Origin: Haloarcula amylovorans
GTDB taxonomy: Archaea; Halobacteriota; Halobacteria; Halobacteriales; Haloarculaceae
Assembly: GCF_004681185.1 (NCBI RefSeq)
Contig: NZ_SRIF01000002.1
Location: 663,994 to 727,993 of the forward strand
Length of the DNA: 64,000 nt
Direction: 5' to 3'
Shown here: positions 42,020 through 50,982 of the stretch, piece after piece
Position numbering within the stretch: the stretch's first letter is position 1
Layout of the letters: every line of letters begins with the position of its first letter
Program-made: the position numbers and the translations under genes
Notes under the pieces: generated by a model
What the model was told of the DNA's origin: nothing
What the model saw: the letters and a program-made list of their open reading frames with translations, nothing else
The model's database searches: none

Positions 42020-43255
42020 TTAGGCTTCGTCGAACAGTTCCTGTCCCTCGACGAGATGTGCTTCGACGGCGTCTAAGTCGAGCGTCACGCCGAGCCCGGG
42101 CGCTTCGGGGATTTGCAGGCGACCGTCTTCGATGAGGTCGTCCTCTTCGACTAAGTCCTCCCACCAGCCGAGCTCGTAGGAGTGATACTCCAGCGCGAGC
42201 GCGTTGGGAATCGCCGCGCCGACGTGGGCCGACGCGAGCGTCCCGATGGGCGAGGAGACGTTGTGCATCGCCACCGGGAGGTAGAACATGTCCGCGAGCG
42301 TGGCGATCTTCGCCGACTCGCGCATCCCGCCGACCTTCGGCACGTCCGGCGCGATGATGTCCACCGCGTCGTCCGTGATGAGCTGGCGCTGGCCGTGCGT
42401 TCGGTAGACGTTCTCGCCGGCAGCGATGGGCGTCCCCGTCGACTGTGTCACGTCGCGCTGAACGTCGTGGTTCTCCGGCGGCACGGGGTCTTCGAGCCAC
42501 CACACGTCGTACGGTTCGAGAGCTTCCGCGAGTCGCTTCGCGCTCCCGCTGCCGAACGCCCAGTGGCAGTCGAAGGCGGCGTCGGCTTTGTCACCTACTC
42601 GCTCGGTGACCCGTTCGACGATCTCGGCCTTGTGGTCGATCTCGGGCTTGCGAAGGTGGCGGTTCGCGCGGTCCTTCTCGTGGCCCGAGGGGACGTCAAG
42701 GTCGAACTTCAGGGCGTCGTACCCCAGTTCGTCGACGACCCGTTCGGCCTCGTCGGCACACGCGACCGGATCGGCTTCGTCCTCGGTGTGACAGTCACAG
42801 TAGACGCGGACGGCGTCGCGGTACTTCCCGCCCAGCAGCTGGTAGGCAGGCACGTCCAGTACCTTCCCGGCGGCGTCGTGTAGCGCGAGTTCGATGCCCG
42901 AGATGGCGGCGATGTCCTTACCCGCGACCGACCCCTCGCCGGACATCTTCTGGACCATGTGCTCGTACAGACGGTCGATGTCAAGCGGGTTCTCGCCGAC
43001 GACGAACGGCTTCAGCCGTTCGATTATCTCGGGGAGCGCGCCGCCCCAGTAGGCCTCACCGTTGCCGACGACGCCCGCGTCCGTGTAAACGCGGACGAGC
43101 GTCCACGGGTAGTTGCCGTCGACGATGACTGTCTGTACGTCGGTAATCTCGACATCGCGCCTCTCGCCGCGGGACTCCGTGAGTCCCATCGTCTCCCCCG
43201 AGAGGTCGCGCATCGTGTACTCTGCGTTGGGGTCACGCAAATCTGCGTAGTTCAT
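42020..43255 (-). CDS. xacD: Enolase-superfamily sugar-acid dehydratase (XacD-like)
   Basis: 411 residues. It belongs to the mandelate racemase/muconate lactonizing branch: metal ligands fall in FDCHWAFGSG (Asp), WWLEDPVPPEN (Glu) and PIAAGENVYR (Glu), with the KFDLDVP strand before them and a C-terminal His/Asp base region (PVAMHNVSSPIG). XacD-type enzymes remove water from xylonate or arabinonate to form 2-keto-3-deoxypentonate. A TATA-like CGTTTTTTATG lies about 25 bases upstream on the minus strand. It sits 146 bases before xacG, on the same strand. Confidence 0.88.
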   Translation of the reverse strand: MNYADLRDPNAEYTMRDLSGETMGLTESRGERRDVEITDVQTVIVDGNYPWTLVRVYTDAGVVGNGEAYWGGALPEIIERLKPFVVGENPLDIDRLYEHMVQKMSGEGSVAGKDIAAISGIELALHDAAGKVLDVPAYQLLGGKYRDAVRVYCDCHTEDEADPVACADEAERVVDELGYDALKFDLDVPSGHEKDRANRHLRKPEIDHKAEIVERVTERVGDKADAAFDCHWAFGSGSAKRLAEALEPYDVWWLEDPVPPENHDVQRDVTQSTGTPIAAGENVYRTHGQRQLITDDAVDIIAPDVPKVGGMRESAKIATLADMFYLPVAMHNVSSPIGTLASAHVGAAIPNALALEYHSYELGWWEDLVEEDDLIEDGRLQIPEAPGLGVTLDLDAVEAHLVEGQELFDEA

Positions 43256-43444
43256 GCGACACGCTGACCTGAACGTCCATCATAAAAAACGTTTCTGGGA
43301 TGTTACCTCTGTTCGGTGCGACCGGCCCGGATAGTCGACACTCACGACGGGCACGCCGGTCGCTGTCACGTGGTCAGTCCGCGCCGTGAGACGGGACGTA
43401 CCCGCATCGCAGACACAGCCCCCGTCTACGCGCGTCGCAGGACC

Positions 43445-44308
43445 TCAAACGGTCGTCACCGAGTTGCGTAGCGTTCCGATCCCCTCGATGTCGATGTCGA
43501 TCTGGTCGTCGTCCTGTAGCGTGAATCCCTCGTCGGGGACCAGCGACGTCCCGGTGAGCAAGACGGCGAGTTCGGGGACGCTATTGTGCGCGGTGTAACA
43601 CGACACCAGTTCCTCGCAGTCCCGAACCATCTCGCTCGTGTTCGTCTCGCCGCTGTAGACACAGTCGCCGTCGCGGTGGATCGACATCGAGAGCGTCAGC
43701 GAGTGGGGGTCTTCGATGTCGGTTACGACGCTGGGACCAAGCGAACAGCAGCGGTCGTACACCTTCGCCTGTGGGAGATAGAGGGGGTTTTGCCCCTCGA
43801 TAGAGCGACTGCTCATGTCGTTGCCGATGGTGTAGCCCACCGTCTCGCCCTCGTAGAGGACGATGCCAAGCTCGGGTTCCGGAACGTCCCACTCGGAATC
43901 TTCTCGGATGCCGACCCGTTCGCCCGGCCCGACCGTCCGACTCGGCGTCGCCTTGAAGAATACCTCGGGGCGTTCCGCGTCGTAGACGTTCAGATACATA
44001 TCGGGCGTGTCGCTCTCCTGTCGCCGAGCCTCCTCGCTTATCTGGTAGGTCACGCCGGCGGCCCACACCTCGTCCGCGGTGACGGGGACGGTGTGATTCG
44101 CCTCGACGCGCTCGCGCGTGATCTCGTTGTCCTCACGAACGTGCCGAGCGGCGAGGTCGTCCGGGAGCATTCCCGCGACGCTCGCCGCACTAGCGAGGTC
44201 CCGAAACGAGCGGAGCTGCGCCTTTGCCGCGGTCAGGTCGTACAGCCCGCGCTCTGTCGAGACGACTAACCGACCGGTGTCGTCGCCGCCTAGCTGGTAG
44301 TACTGCAT
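43445..44308 (-). CDS. xacE: 2-keto-3-deoxypentonate dehydratase, FAH fold (XacE-like)
   Basis: 287 residues. The FAH domain occupies about 80-285 with metal ligands in EPELGIVLYEG and the motif VGYTIGNDMSSRSIEGQNPLYLPQAKVYDRCCSLGPSVV. It resembles archaeal 2-keto-3-deoxy-D-arabinonate dehydratase, which forms 2-oxoglutarate semialdehyde. The N-terminal 75 residues are a small strand/helix domain usual for this group. A TATA element (minus strand CATATTTTAAC) lies about 25 bases upstream. It is divergent from xacF and shares a 99-base promoter region. Confidence 0.9.
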   Translation of the reverse strand: MQYYQLGGDDTGRLVVSTERGLYDLTAAKAQLRSFRDLASAASVAGMLPDDLAARHVREDNEITRERVEANHTVPVTADEVWAAGVTYQISEEARRQESDTPDMYLNVYDAERPEVFFKATPSRTVGPGERVGIREDSEWDVPEPELGIVLYEGETVGYTIGNDMSSRSIEGQNPLYLPQAKVYDRCCSLGPSVVTDIEDPHSLTLSMSIHRDGDCVYSGETNTSEMVRDCEELVSCYTAHNSVPELAVLLTGTSLVPDEGFTLQDDDQIDIDIEGIGTLRNSVTTV

Positions 44309-44407
44309 ACAGCGAGAGAACGATTAATAGTTAAAATATGTTTGGGTATCGGATACTGCCTGACCAAAACACTTGTATAGTAGTTTCGACAACTCTCTCG
44401 ATACGTG
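44309..44407. promoter_or_regulatory. Shared divergent promoter of xacE and xacF
   Basis: TATA elements are at 44330-44338 (minus strand, for xacE) and 44374-44381 (plus strand, for xacF), each about 25-30 bases from the start codon. GTATC-G-GATAC at 44346-44356 is an 11-base near-central palindrome. CTCTCTCGAT at 44393-44402 differs by one base from the xacR operator half-site and overlaps the xacF start region; a weaker form lies at 44311-44320 by xacE. Confidence 0.6.
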
Positions 44408-45850
44408 ATGGCGTATCAGAACTTCATCGGCGGAGAGTGGCGCGACTCGGCATCGGGCGAGACGATTGCGAGTCGGAACCCAGCCGCGCCGGACGAGGTA
44501 GTCGGGGAAGTTCCCCAGTCGACGGCAGCCGACGCGACGGCGGCAGTGGACGCGGCGGCGGCCGCAAGCGAGGAGTGGGCGGCAACCCCCGGCCCGGAAC
44601 GCGGCGCAATCATCCGCGAGGCGGGGAATCTGCTCGATACTCGGCGAGAGGATATTACGGAAACGCTCGTCCGCGAGGAGGGCAAGACGTGGTCGGAGGC
44701 CACGGGCGAACTGCAGCGCGCGGTCGACATCTTTCACTACTACGCCAGCAAGGCCGCCGACATCGGCGGCGAGGTGAGAGCCAGCAGCGCCCGGGAGCGG
44801 TACCTCTACGTCGACCGCGAACCCGTCGGCGTCGTCTCGGCGATCACGCCGTGGAACTACCCGATCGCCATCCCGGCCTGGAAACTCGCGCCTGCGCTTG
44901 CCACCGGCAACACCGCCACCCTGAAACCGGCGACGGCGGGCGCGGTCACGGCCATCGAGCTCGTCCGTGTTCTCGACGACGCCGGACTCCCCGACGGCGT
45001 CTGCAACCTCGTCACCGGCCCGGGCGACACCGTCGGCGACGTACTCACGACCGACGACCGGGTGGACGCCGTCTCCTTCACTGGTAGCGAAGCCGTCGGC
45101 GACATCGTCTATCAGGCCGCCGCACCGGACCAGAAGCGCGTCCAACTGGAGATGGGTGGGAAGAACCCCACCGTCGTCATGCCCAGCGCCGATATCGACG
45201 AAGCGACCGACATCGTCGGCAGCGGCGCGTTCGGGACGACCGGCCAGTCCTGTACCGCATGTTCGAGAGCCGTCGTCCACGAGGACATCCACGACGAATT
45301 CGTGGACGCTATCGTCGCGTACGCCGAGTCGCTCTCGATCGGTCCCGGCATCGACGACCCCGATATGGGACCGCACGTCAGCGAGGCCGAACTGGCGGGC
45401 ACGCTCGACTACGTCGAGATCGCACAGAACGAAGGCGCGACGCTCGAAACGGGTGGAAACCGACTTGACGACGAGCTGGCCGATGGCTACTTCGTCGAGC
45501 CGACGGTCTTCGCCGACGTCGAGCCGGACATGCGAATCGCTCAGGAGGAGGTGTTCGGCCCAATTCTCTCTGTCATATCCGTCGGGAGCTTCGAAGAGGC
45601 GCTCGACGTCGCCAACGGTGTGACACAGGGACTCTCCGCCAGCGTCGTCACCGACGACCTGCGGGAGGCGCATCGATTCGTTCGCGAGGTCGATGCTGGC
45701 GTCGTCAAGACCAACGAGAAGACGACCGGACTCGAACTGCACGTCCCCTTCGGTGGGATGAAGGCGTCGTCCAGTGAGACCTACCGAGAGCAAGGTGATG
45801 CGGGCCTCGACTTCTATACCATCAGCAAGACGGTTTATCTGAACTACTGA
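44408..45850 (+). CDS. xacF: 2-oxoglutarate semialdehyde dehydrogenase (XacF-like)
   Basis: 480 residues from ATG 44408 (MAYQNFIGGEWRDSASGETIASRNPAAPDEVVGEVP). Aldehyde dehydrogenase motifs: AITPWNYPIAIPAWKLAPALATGNT, catalytic Glu in QLEMGGKNPTVVM, catalytic Cys in GQSCTACSRAVV, and the C-terminal GGMKASSSETYREQG. It converts 2-oxoglutarate semialdehyde to 2-oxoglutarate, closing the pathway into the TCA cycle. It is divergent from xacE. A close paralogue lies at 52818-54269. Confidence 0.9.
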   Translation: MAYQNFIGGEWRDSASGETIASRNPAAPDEVVGEVPQSTAADATAAVDAAAAASEEWAATPGPERGAIIREAGNLLDTRREDITETLVREEGKTWSEATGELQRAVDIFHYYASKAADIGGEVRASSARERYLYVDREPVGVVSAITPWNYPIAIPAWKLAPALATGNTATLKPATAGAVTAIELVRVLDDAGLPDGVCNLVTGPGDTVGDVLTTDDRVDAVSFTGSEAVGDIVYQAAAPDQKRVQLEMGGKNPTVVMPSADIDEATDIVGSGAFGTTGQSCTACSRAVVHEDIHDEFVDAIVAYAESLSIGPGIDDPDMGPHVSEAELAGTLDYVEIAQNEGATLETGGNRLDDELADGYFVEPTVFADVEPDMRIAQEEVFGPILSVISVGSFEEALDVANGVTQGLSASVVTDDLREAHRFVREVDAGVVKTNEKTTGLELHVPFGGMKASSSETYREQGDAGLDFYTISKTVYLNY

Positions 45851-46687
45851 CCGGAGTCGAGATACTCGCCGAACGCCGCTCTCCCCCTCTCGTCAGCGGT
45901 TCGCGTTCTTGCTCCATCTCGTACGCTGACCATTTAGACGCGTTACCGAAACTGGCGTTCACTTTCAGAGCGGTGGTTTCTGTAGAATGGAAAATGCGTT
46001 CCAAATAGCTGAACGATAGAAATAACAAAAGTACCCTAATTATGCGCAATTCGTGGGCGTAGTTCACACGCGCCATAGCCAACCTACCGCTAGAAAACCG
46101 CACTTTCGAAGAATCGGCGAATATGACGACGACGGAGACCGATCGTCTGATAGTTTGGAACTATGTCCTACAATGCTGAACAGAGGTTTTGATAACGTAT
46201 AGACTGTGTTTGCTCACGTGAACACGCTGTGGCGCGTTGTCTGAGAATTCCGGATTGCACGGACGAGATGGCTCTCTCGATGGAATTGTAGTCCTTTGGC
46301 TGACGTATACGGAGGTTCCGTAAGTCTTACTCGTACTGTACTCGCATTTCGTCAAATATAAGATCATATACTCTTATTTAGATGATAGATATCACTCATA
46401 TATCGTTCATATCTGATATAACTACCCATATATGCTATTTTAGCAAACAATTACGATAATCTGGGGATACTAGTGCAATTATGAGTACAAATATTTCATA
46501 GATATACACATATACTTCCAGAACTCTACATCTACGGCCAGATTCGATCAAGGTTAATCCGAAGCGATGAGACGAACGAGAGAACAAATGAGGCGAACGA
46601 TACCTGCCGTGATCTAGGAGAAAGCGGGAGCCACCGCACTGTACCGCTCCAAGAGTTCGGGTGTCGTGCTACGCGCGCGTCGGTTAC
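45851..46687. other. 837-base AT-rich gap
   Basis: No gene is supported. The right half (46330-46560) is markedly AT-rich, with ATATATCG and TATAACT strings, unlike the GC-rich flanks. Short minus-strand frames inside have unlikely codon use. It may be a scar of old insertion or a regulatory spacer. No terminal repeat or transposase fragment was recognised. Confidence 0.5.
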
Positions 46688-47941
46688 TCAGTCTTGTGCC
46701 GCGATAGCCGATTCACGTCCAGGCGTCTGTTCTTCGACGAGGGAGAATCCGCGAGATTCCATCTCCTCGAAGTACCGATGCGCGTCGAGGCCGCTGGTCT
46801 CGGTGATGAAGATACCGTCCTCCTCGACGGCACCATCAGCCATCAACTGGAGCGTCACGGACAGCGGGACACCGACGTAACAGCCATACTCGCGCATCAG
46901 CGTGATGTCGTTGCCGTCGAAGAATGGGAACGGCTGTTCGAAGTGGAGGACGGTCCGGTCCGCGCTCCCGTCGGCGCTGCCGGTCACCTCCGCGGAGAGA
47001 ATCGTCTGGGGCGTCCACTCTGTCTCCGGCGAGAGCTCGCTCGGCGGTCGCCATTCGGACTCGCCCGCCTTGCCCTCGGCCTTTATCTGTTCCTGCATCA
47101 CCTCAACTGGGTCTGCTGTCTCGTCCCCGACGGCGACGCCGTCGGAGTCGAACGCGTCCGCGGCGTGGAGGGTGCGCTCGTACTGCTTCCACTCGTCGTG
47201 CCACGCGCCGCGGGTGATGATCGTGTCGACGTCCTTCTCCTGTGCGATGGGCGCTTCGGGGAACGTGATGGGTTCGGGGTGGGAGATGACGTACGTCGAC
47301 TCCTCGCCGATGGGCTCTGGGAACTCGAAGGTGCGCTGTTCGCTGAACGCGGGCAGGTCGTCGATGACCTCGCCGTCGACCCACTTCGCTCGTTCGTCGA
47401 CGTTCGGGTCGTGTTCGTACGTGACCGTATCCGTCAGGCCGGGTGTCGTCTGGGTGAGCAGTCGCCACATCCCCCAGTAGAAGTTGACGTCTTCGACGTC
47501 GTCGAGCGTCTCGCAGGCGACCATCCCGAGCGCGATAGTGCTTACGAGACCGCCGTTGGCGAACCACAGCGAGTTGCCCGCCTCGGCGAAGTCCTCGGAG
47601 CGGTCGAGGACGTCGTCGAAGTCGAAGGCGTTCAGGTCGACACCGGTCAGGTCACCGACTGCTTCCATCGCGTCGAGGACGTTCTCCTCGAACTGGTAGG
47701 GGAGGCCGTTCACCACGTAGTCGGCGTCTTCCAGCACGCGGGCAATATCGTCGGCGTCCGTCGCATCGACTGGTTCGAACCGGAACCGGTCGTCGTCGAG
47801 CGTCTCGACGAGTCGGCGCGCGTTCTCCTCGTCGGCGTCGGCGACGACGATCTCGTCGAAGTCGCTCGTCTTGTGGAGGTCATAGACACAGCCCGACGTC
47901 ATCGCGCCGGAACCACCGAGTACCACAGTCTTGTCACTCAT
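46688..47941 (-). CDS. Saccharopine dehydrogenase family protein
   Basis: 417 residues (MSDKTVVLGGSGAMTSGCVYDLHKTSDFDEIVVADADEENARRLVETL). The Rossmann nucleotide-binding start VLGGSGAMTS and FANGGLVSTIALGMVACETL-type central part fit the saccharopine dehydrogenase-like fold. The C-terminal domain (about 140-390) is longer than in simple members. In bacteria related proteins act in lysine or polyamine metabolism, but no partner gene is near. It is convergent with nothing: left lies the AT-rich gap and right, divergent, a stress protein. Confidence 0.75.
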   Translation of the reverse strand: MSDKTVVLGGSGAMTSGCVYDLHKTSDFDEIVVADADEENARRLVETLDDDRFRFEPVDATDADDIARVLEDADYVVNGLPYQFEENVLDAMEAVGDLTGVDLNAFDFDDVLDRSEDFAEAGNSLWFANGGLVSTIALGMVACETLDDVEDVNFYWGMWRLLTQTTPGLTDTVTYEHDPNVDERAKWVDGEVIDDLPAFSEQRTFEFPEPIGEESTYVISHPEPITFPEAPIAQEKDVDTIITRGAWHDEWKQYERTLHAADAFDSDGVAVGDETADPVEVMQEQIKAEGKAGESEWRPPSELSPETEWTPQTILSAEVTGSADGSADRTVLHFEQPFPFFDGNDITLMREYGCYVGVPLSVTLQLMADGAVEEDGIFITETSGLDAHRYFEEMESRGFSLVEEQTPGRESAIAAQD

Positions 47942-48057
47942 AGCTCATAGTGTACATTTCGACCCACCATCTTAAAGTTAGGGTTGCACCGTCGCGGTGC
48001 CCGTGGCGAGTCGGCCCGTCCCGAACGCTTTTGCCGGTCTGTGCCGAGACAACGACT

Positions 48058-48486
48058 ATGCCGATACTGGCAGCGATAGACGACTCGGAGCGAGCAGCAA
48101 CAGTACTCGACGAGGCCCACGAACTCGCGGCGGACCTCGGGACCGACGTTCACGCACTCCACGTCGTGAAACGGTCGGAGTTGGTCTCGCTCGTCGAGAC
48201 TGACGTCGAACAACAGAACCCGGCCGAGAACTACGAGGTCCAAGAGGCCGGGCGTGACCTCGTCGAACGCGTGACCGACGAGACGACGGCAGCGAAGACG
48301 ACAGTGACCGTCAGAGTCGGCGACCCGGCCGAGGAGATCGCCGACCATGCAGACGAGATCGACGCGCGCTACGTCGTCGTCGGCGGGCGGAAACGCTCAC
48401 CGACCGGCAAGGCCCTGTTCGGCAGCGTCACGCAGAAGGTCCTGTTCGACTCACCGGTTCCGGTTCTCAACGTTCTCTTCGAGTAG
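48058..48486 (+). CDS. Universal stress protein
   Basis: 142 residues from ATG 48058 (MPILAAIDDSERAATVLDEAHELAADLGTDVHALHVV). The end GGRKRSPTGKALFGSVTQKVLFDSPVPVLNVLFE carries the ATP-binding G-x2-G-like region. The frame continues upstream but without family similarity. It is divergent from the saccharopine-dehydrogenase-like gene and convergent with the BCCT gene. Confidence 0.88.
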   Translation: MPILAAIDDSERAATVLDEAHELAADLGTDVHALHVVKRSELVSLVETDVEQQNPAENYEVQEAGRDLVERVTDETTAAKTTVTVRVGDPAEEIADHADEIDARYVVVGGRKRSPTGKALFGSVTQKVLFDSPVPVLNVLFE

Positions 48487-48546
48487 CGCCGGACGCGGTC
48501 GCAAAATCGGTCTTCGAGATAGTTCGACAGCGACGCAACGACCGAT

Positions 48547-50184
48547 TCAGTCGTCCGCGTCGCCGCGGAGGGGGCGACGGTTGGCGACGTACCCAGCAAC
48601 CGTCTGTGAGTCGGTGTCGTCAGTGTCGTCGCCGTATCGCTCGGTCAGGAGCACGGGGCTGACCTGTTCCAGTTCGAGAATCATTCCGACGACACACAGC
48701 GCGATGACGAACGCGATGGGCAGCCCCAGCAAGACGACGAGGTCCTGCAGGGCGCTGACGCCGCCGGTGATGAGCAGCAGCGACGTGAGGAACCCGACCA
48801 GCACGCCCCAGGTGACGCGGTTTATCGTCGAGGGGTTCGAGTCGCCGCCGGTCGTGAACATCGCCAGACTCAGCGTCGTCGAGTCGACCGTCGTGATGAG
48901 GAACGTGAGCACCAGCAGCAGATAGGCGGCCGAAAACAGGTTTCCGAAGGGAACGAGCGATTCGAACAGCGGGAATCCAGCGACGGACATCCCCTGTTCG
49001 GACATGACCGAGAGCAAGTCGGCCCGATCGGTCTGCTGGGCCCACAGCGAGGAGCCGCCCATGACGACGAACCACGGGAACGACGCCGCGGACGTCCCGA
49101 CCAGTCCGGCAAAGACGACCTGTCGCACCGTGCGGCCGCGACAGATTCGCGCGATGAAGATCCCGATCATCGGCGCGAAGGAGAACCACCACGCCCAGTA
49201 GAAGACGGTCCAGCCGCCGACCCACGAGACGTCGTTGGCGGCATTCATGTAGAGGCTCATCGAGACGAAGTCGTTGAGATACCCCCCGAGCGCCTGCGTT
49301 CCTGCGGTCAGTAGGTACGCCGTCGGTCCGAAGACGAACATCAAGAAGAGCAACAGCCCGAACAGGTACATGTTGAAGTTCGAGATGCGACGGATGCCCT
49401 TCTTCACGCCCAGCGCCGCCGAGATGGTGAACCCGACGGTGAGCCCGACCGTAACCAGGAGCGTCCCGAGGTTCCCGACTTCGACGCCGTAGTTGTAGCC
49501 CATCCCCGAGAGGAACTGGGTCACGACGAAACCGAGCGAGACGGCGACGCCACCGACGGAGACGACGACCATCCCGATGTCGAGCGGTTTCACCCACCAC
49601 CGGTCGAGGTTGCCGACGCCGATGAAGGGGGCGAACACCGTCGAGGGCTTGATTGGGGCGTTCTTCCGGTGAACGTAGTAGGAGATGGTGATACCGACGA
49701 CGAGGTAGGCCGACCACGGCGAGATGCCCCAGTGCAACAGCGTATACTGGATGGCGTCGGGCACCGCCGCCGCGCTCTCCGCGCTCGACCCGAAGAAGGG
49801 CATACCGGAGCTGTAGTGATACAGCGCTTCGGCGGGTCCGTAGAAGACCAGTCCCGTCGAGAGACCGGCCGAGAACAGCATCGCCAGCATCGAGAAGTAC
49901 GAGAACTCCGGGTCCTCGTCGGGGCCGCCGAACTTGATACTCCCCCACGGGCCGACCAGCAACCACACGCAGAACACGACGGCGAGGAACATCGCCCACA
50001 TGTAGATCCAGCCGAGCTCCCGCCAGAGCCACTCGTTCCACGTCGTCAACGCCTTGCCCGCCGCCGTGGGCCGCGCGGCGATGAGACCGATGGCGAGAAT
50101 CGTCAGTATCGCGCCGCCGACGAACACCGGGAGCTCGATTTCGTCACGGAACGAGGCGAGCGCACCCTTCGATTCCCCGCTCAT
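48547..50184 (-). CDS. BCCT family transporter
   Basis: 545 residues from ATG 50184 (MSGESKGALASFRDEIELPVFVGGAIL). About twelve helices. The family tryptophan motif is in GGWTVFYWAWWFSFAPMIGIFIARICRGRT, and the glycine-rich segment is SGMGYNYGVEVGN. BCCT carriers import glycine betaine, choline or carnitine with Na+ or H+ and serve in osmoprotection. The C-terminus is short (about 35 residues) without a clear osmosensing helix. ATGs upstream are in DNA without membrane-protein character. Confidence 0.92.
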   Translation of the reverse strand: MSGESKGALASFRDEIELPVFVGGAILTILAIGLIAARPTAAGKALTTWNEWLWRELGWIYMWAMFLAVVFCVWLLVGPWGSIKFGGPDEDPEFSYFSMLAMLFSAGLSTGLVFYGPAEALYHYSSGMPFFGSSAESAAAVPDAIQYTLLHWGISPWSAYLVVGITISYYVHRKNAPIKPSTVFAPFIGVGNLDRWWVKPLDIGMVVVSVGGVAVSLGFVVTQFLSGMGYNYGVEVGNLGTLLVTVGLTVGFTISAALGVKKGIRRISNFNMYLFGLLLFLMFVFGPTAYLLTAGTQALGGYLNDFVSMSLYMNAANDVSWVGGWTVFYWAWWFSFAPMIGIFIARICRGRTVRQVVFAGLVGTSAASFPWFVVMGGSSLWAQQTDRADLLSVMSEQGMSVAGFPLFESLVPFGNLFSAAYLLLVLTFLITTVDSTTLSLAMFTTGGDSNPSTINRVTWGVLVGFLTSLLLITGGVSALQDLVVLLGLPIAFVIALCVVGMILELEQVSPVLLTERYGDDTDDTDSQTVAGYVANRRPLRGDADD

Positions 50185-50416
50185 TCTTGCCTCGACTTGG
50201 CGGCCGAGCGACACTCGAACGTGATGCGGGCGGCCCACCGGTCGTTGGCCCGACGCCGAGAGCGATACACCGTCGTTTTCGACGGCCACACCGACCGGCC
50301 ATGGCTGCCACTCTTTCCAGTGACGTCGCCTATCATGGTTCTGCCTAAACGTACACGGTTAACCATACATAAAAATTTGCTTCCCGACCGAGCGGCCGCT
50401 GCGCTCGTCGCCGGCT

Positions 50417-50425
50417 AGTTTTATC
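50417..50425 (+). promoter_or_regulatory. TATA element before the small ORF/EamA pair
   Basis: AGTTTTATC lies 24-32 bases before ATG 50449, the distance expected for a leaderless transcript starting at that ATG, not at the EamA ATG 73 bases further on. Confidence 0.5.
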
Positions 50426-50448
50426 AGGCCCGGCCGCCACCATCACGT

Positions 50449-50520
50449 ATGAGCGGGCAGCGCACGCTTCGACGGTATCGTCTGCAGAGCCAGTCGTTCC
50501 GACCGGCGGGAGGTCGGTAG
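50449..50520 (+). CDS. 23-residue small ORF before the EamA gene
   Basis: ATG 50449 opens MSGQRTLRRYRLQSQSFRPAGGR and stops at TAG 50520, two bases before the EamA start codon. The peptide is basic (six Arg), unusual in this acidic proteome. The TATA box position suggests the transcript starts at this ORF. It may be a leader peptide or an incidental frame. Confidence 0.35.
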   Translation: MSGQRTLRRYRLQSQSFRPAGGR

Positions 50521-50521
50521 C

Positions 50522-50938
50522 ATGGTCACGAACCAGTCCATCCTCTTTGCGGTGGCCGCGATGTTCCTCTATGCCGGGTGGGCACTGCTGGCGAAGTTCG
50601 CCACGCAGCGGATTCCCGTCGGACAGGCGGTCGCGGTGACATACGTCGCCGGACTGGTCGCCGTCGGTGGCTACTTCCTCCTCGTCGGGGGGGACCTCTC
50701 GGGGTCCACGGTCGGGATCAGCTACGGGCTGTTGAGCGGCCTGTTCCTCGGCTGCGGGACGCTCGCGTACTACGCGGCGCTGAACAGCGGGTCGGCGGCC
50801 ATCGCCACCAGCGTCAGCGGGATGTACCTCCTCGTGACCTCCGTGCTCGCCATCCTCTTTCTGGACGAGACGCTCACGTCCATCGAACTGGCCGGGCTGG
50901 GCTTCGCCGTCGTCGCCGTCGTCCTCCTCTCGCAGTAG
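50522..50938 (+). CDS. EamA/DMT-type small transporter
   Basis: 138 residues, about five membrane helices, MVTNQSILFAVAAMFLYAGWALLAKFATQRIPVGQAVAV. The string GTLAYYAALNSGSAAIATSVSGMYLLVTSVLAILFLDETLT is the half-unit EamA signature (second half of a drug/metabolite transporter). Such single-EamA proteins work as homo- or hetero-dimers. Substrate unknown. It follows a 23-codon ORF with a one-base gap. Confidence 0.85.
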   Translation: MVTNQSILFAVAAMFLYAGWALLAKFATQRIPVGQAVAVTYVAGLVAVGGYFLLVGGDLSGSTVGISYGLLSGLFLGCGTLAYYAALNSGSAAIATSVSGMYLLVTSVLAILFLDETLTSIELAGLGFAVVAVVLLSQ

Positions 50939-50982
50939 CGGGGAGCCGAACTTTCATTGTGATGGCCGACCGATTCGCTCGT

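Noticed and set aside
40626..42023. A 465-codon plus-strand open frame
   Set aside because: Opposite the solute-binding protein gene xacG, which has a Tat signal, lipobox and promoter. The plus-strand frame has no family features.
44324..45793. A 489-codon minus-strand open frame
   Set aside because: Opposite xacF, which shows intact aldehyde dehydrogenase motifs. Antisense artefact.
48620..50041. A 473-codon minus-strand frame overlapping the BCCT gene
   Set aside because: Arginine-rich and without membrane helices; it is a shifted-frame shadow of the BCCT transporter.
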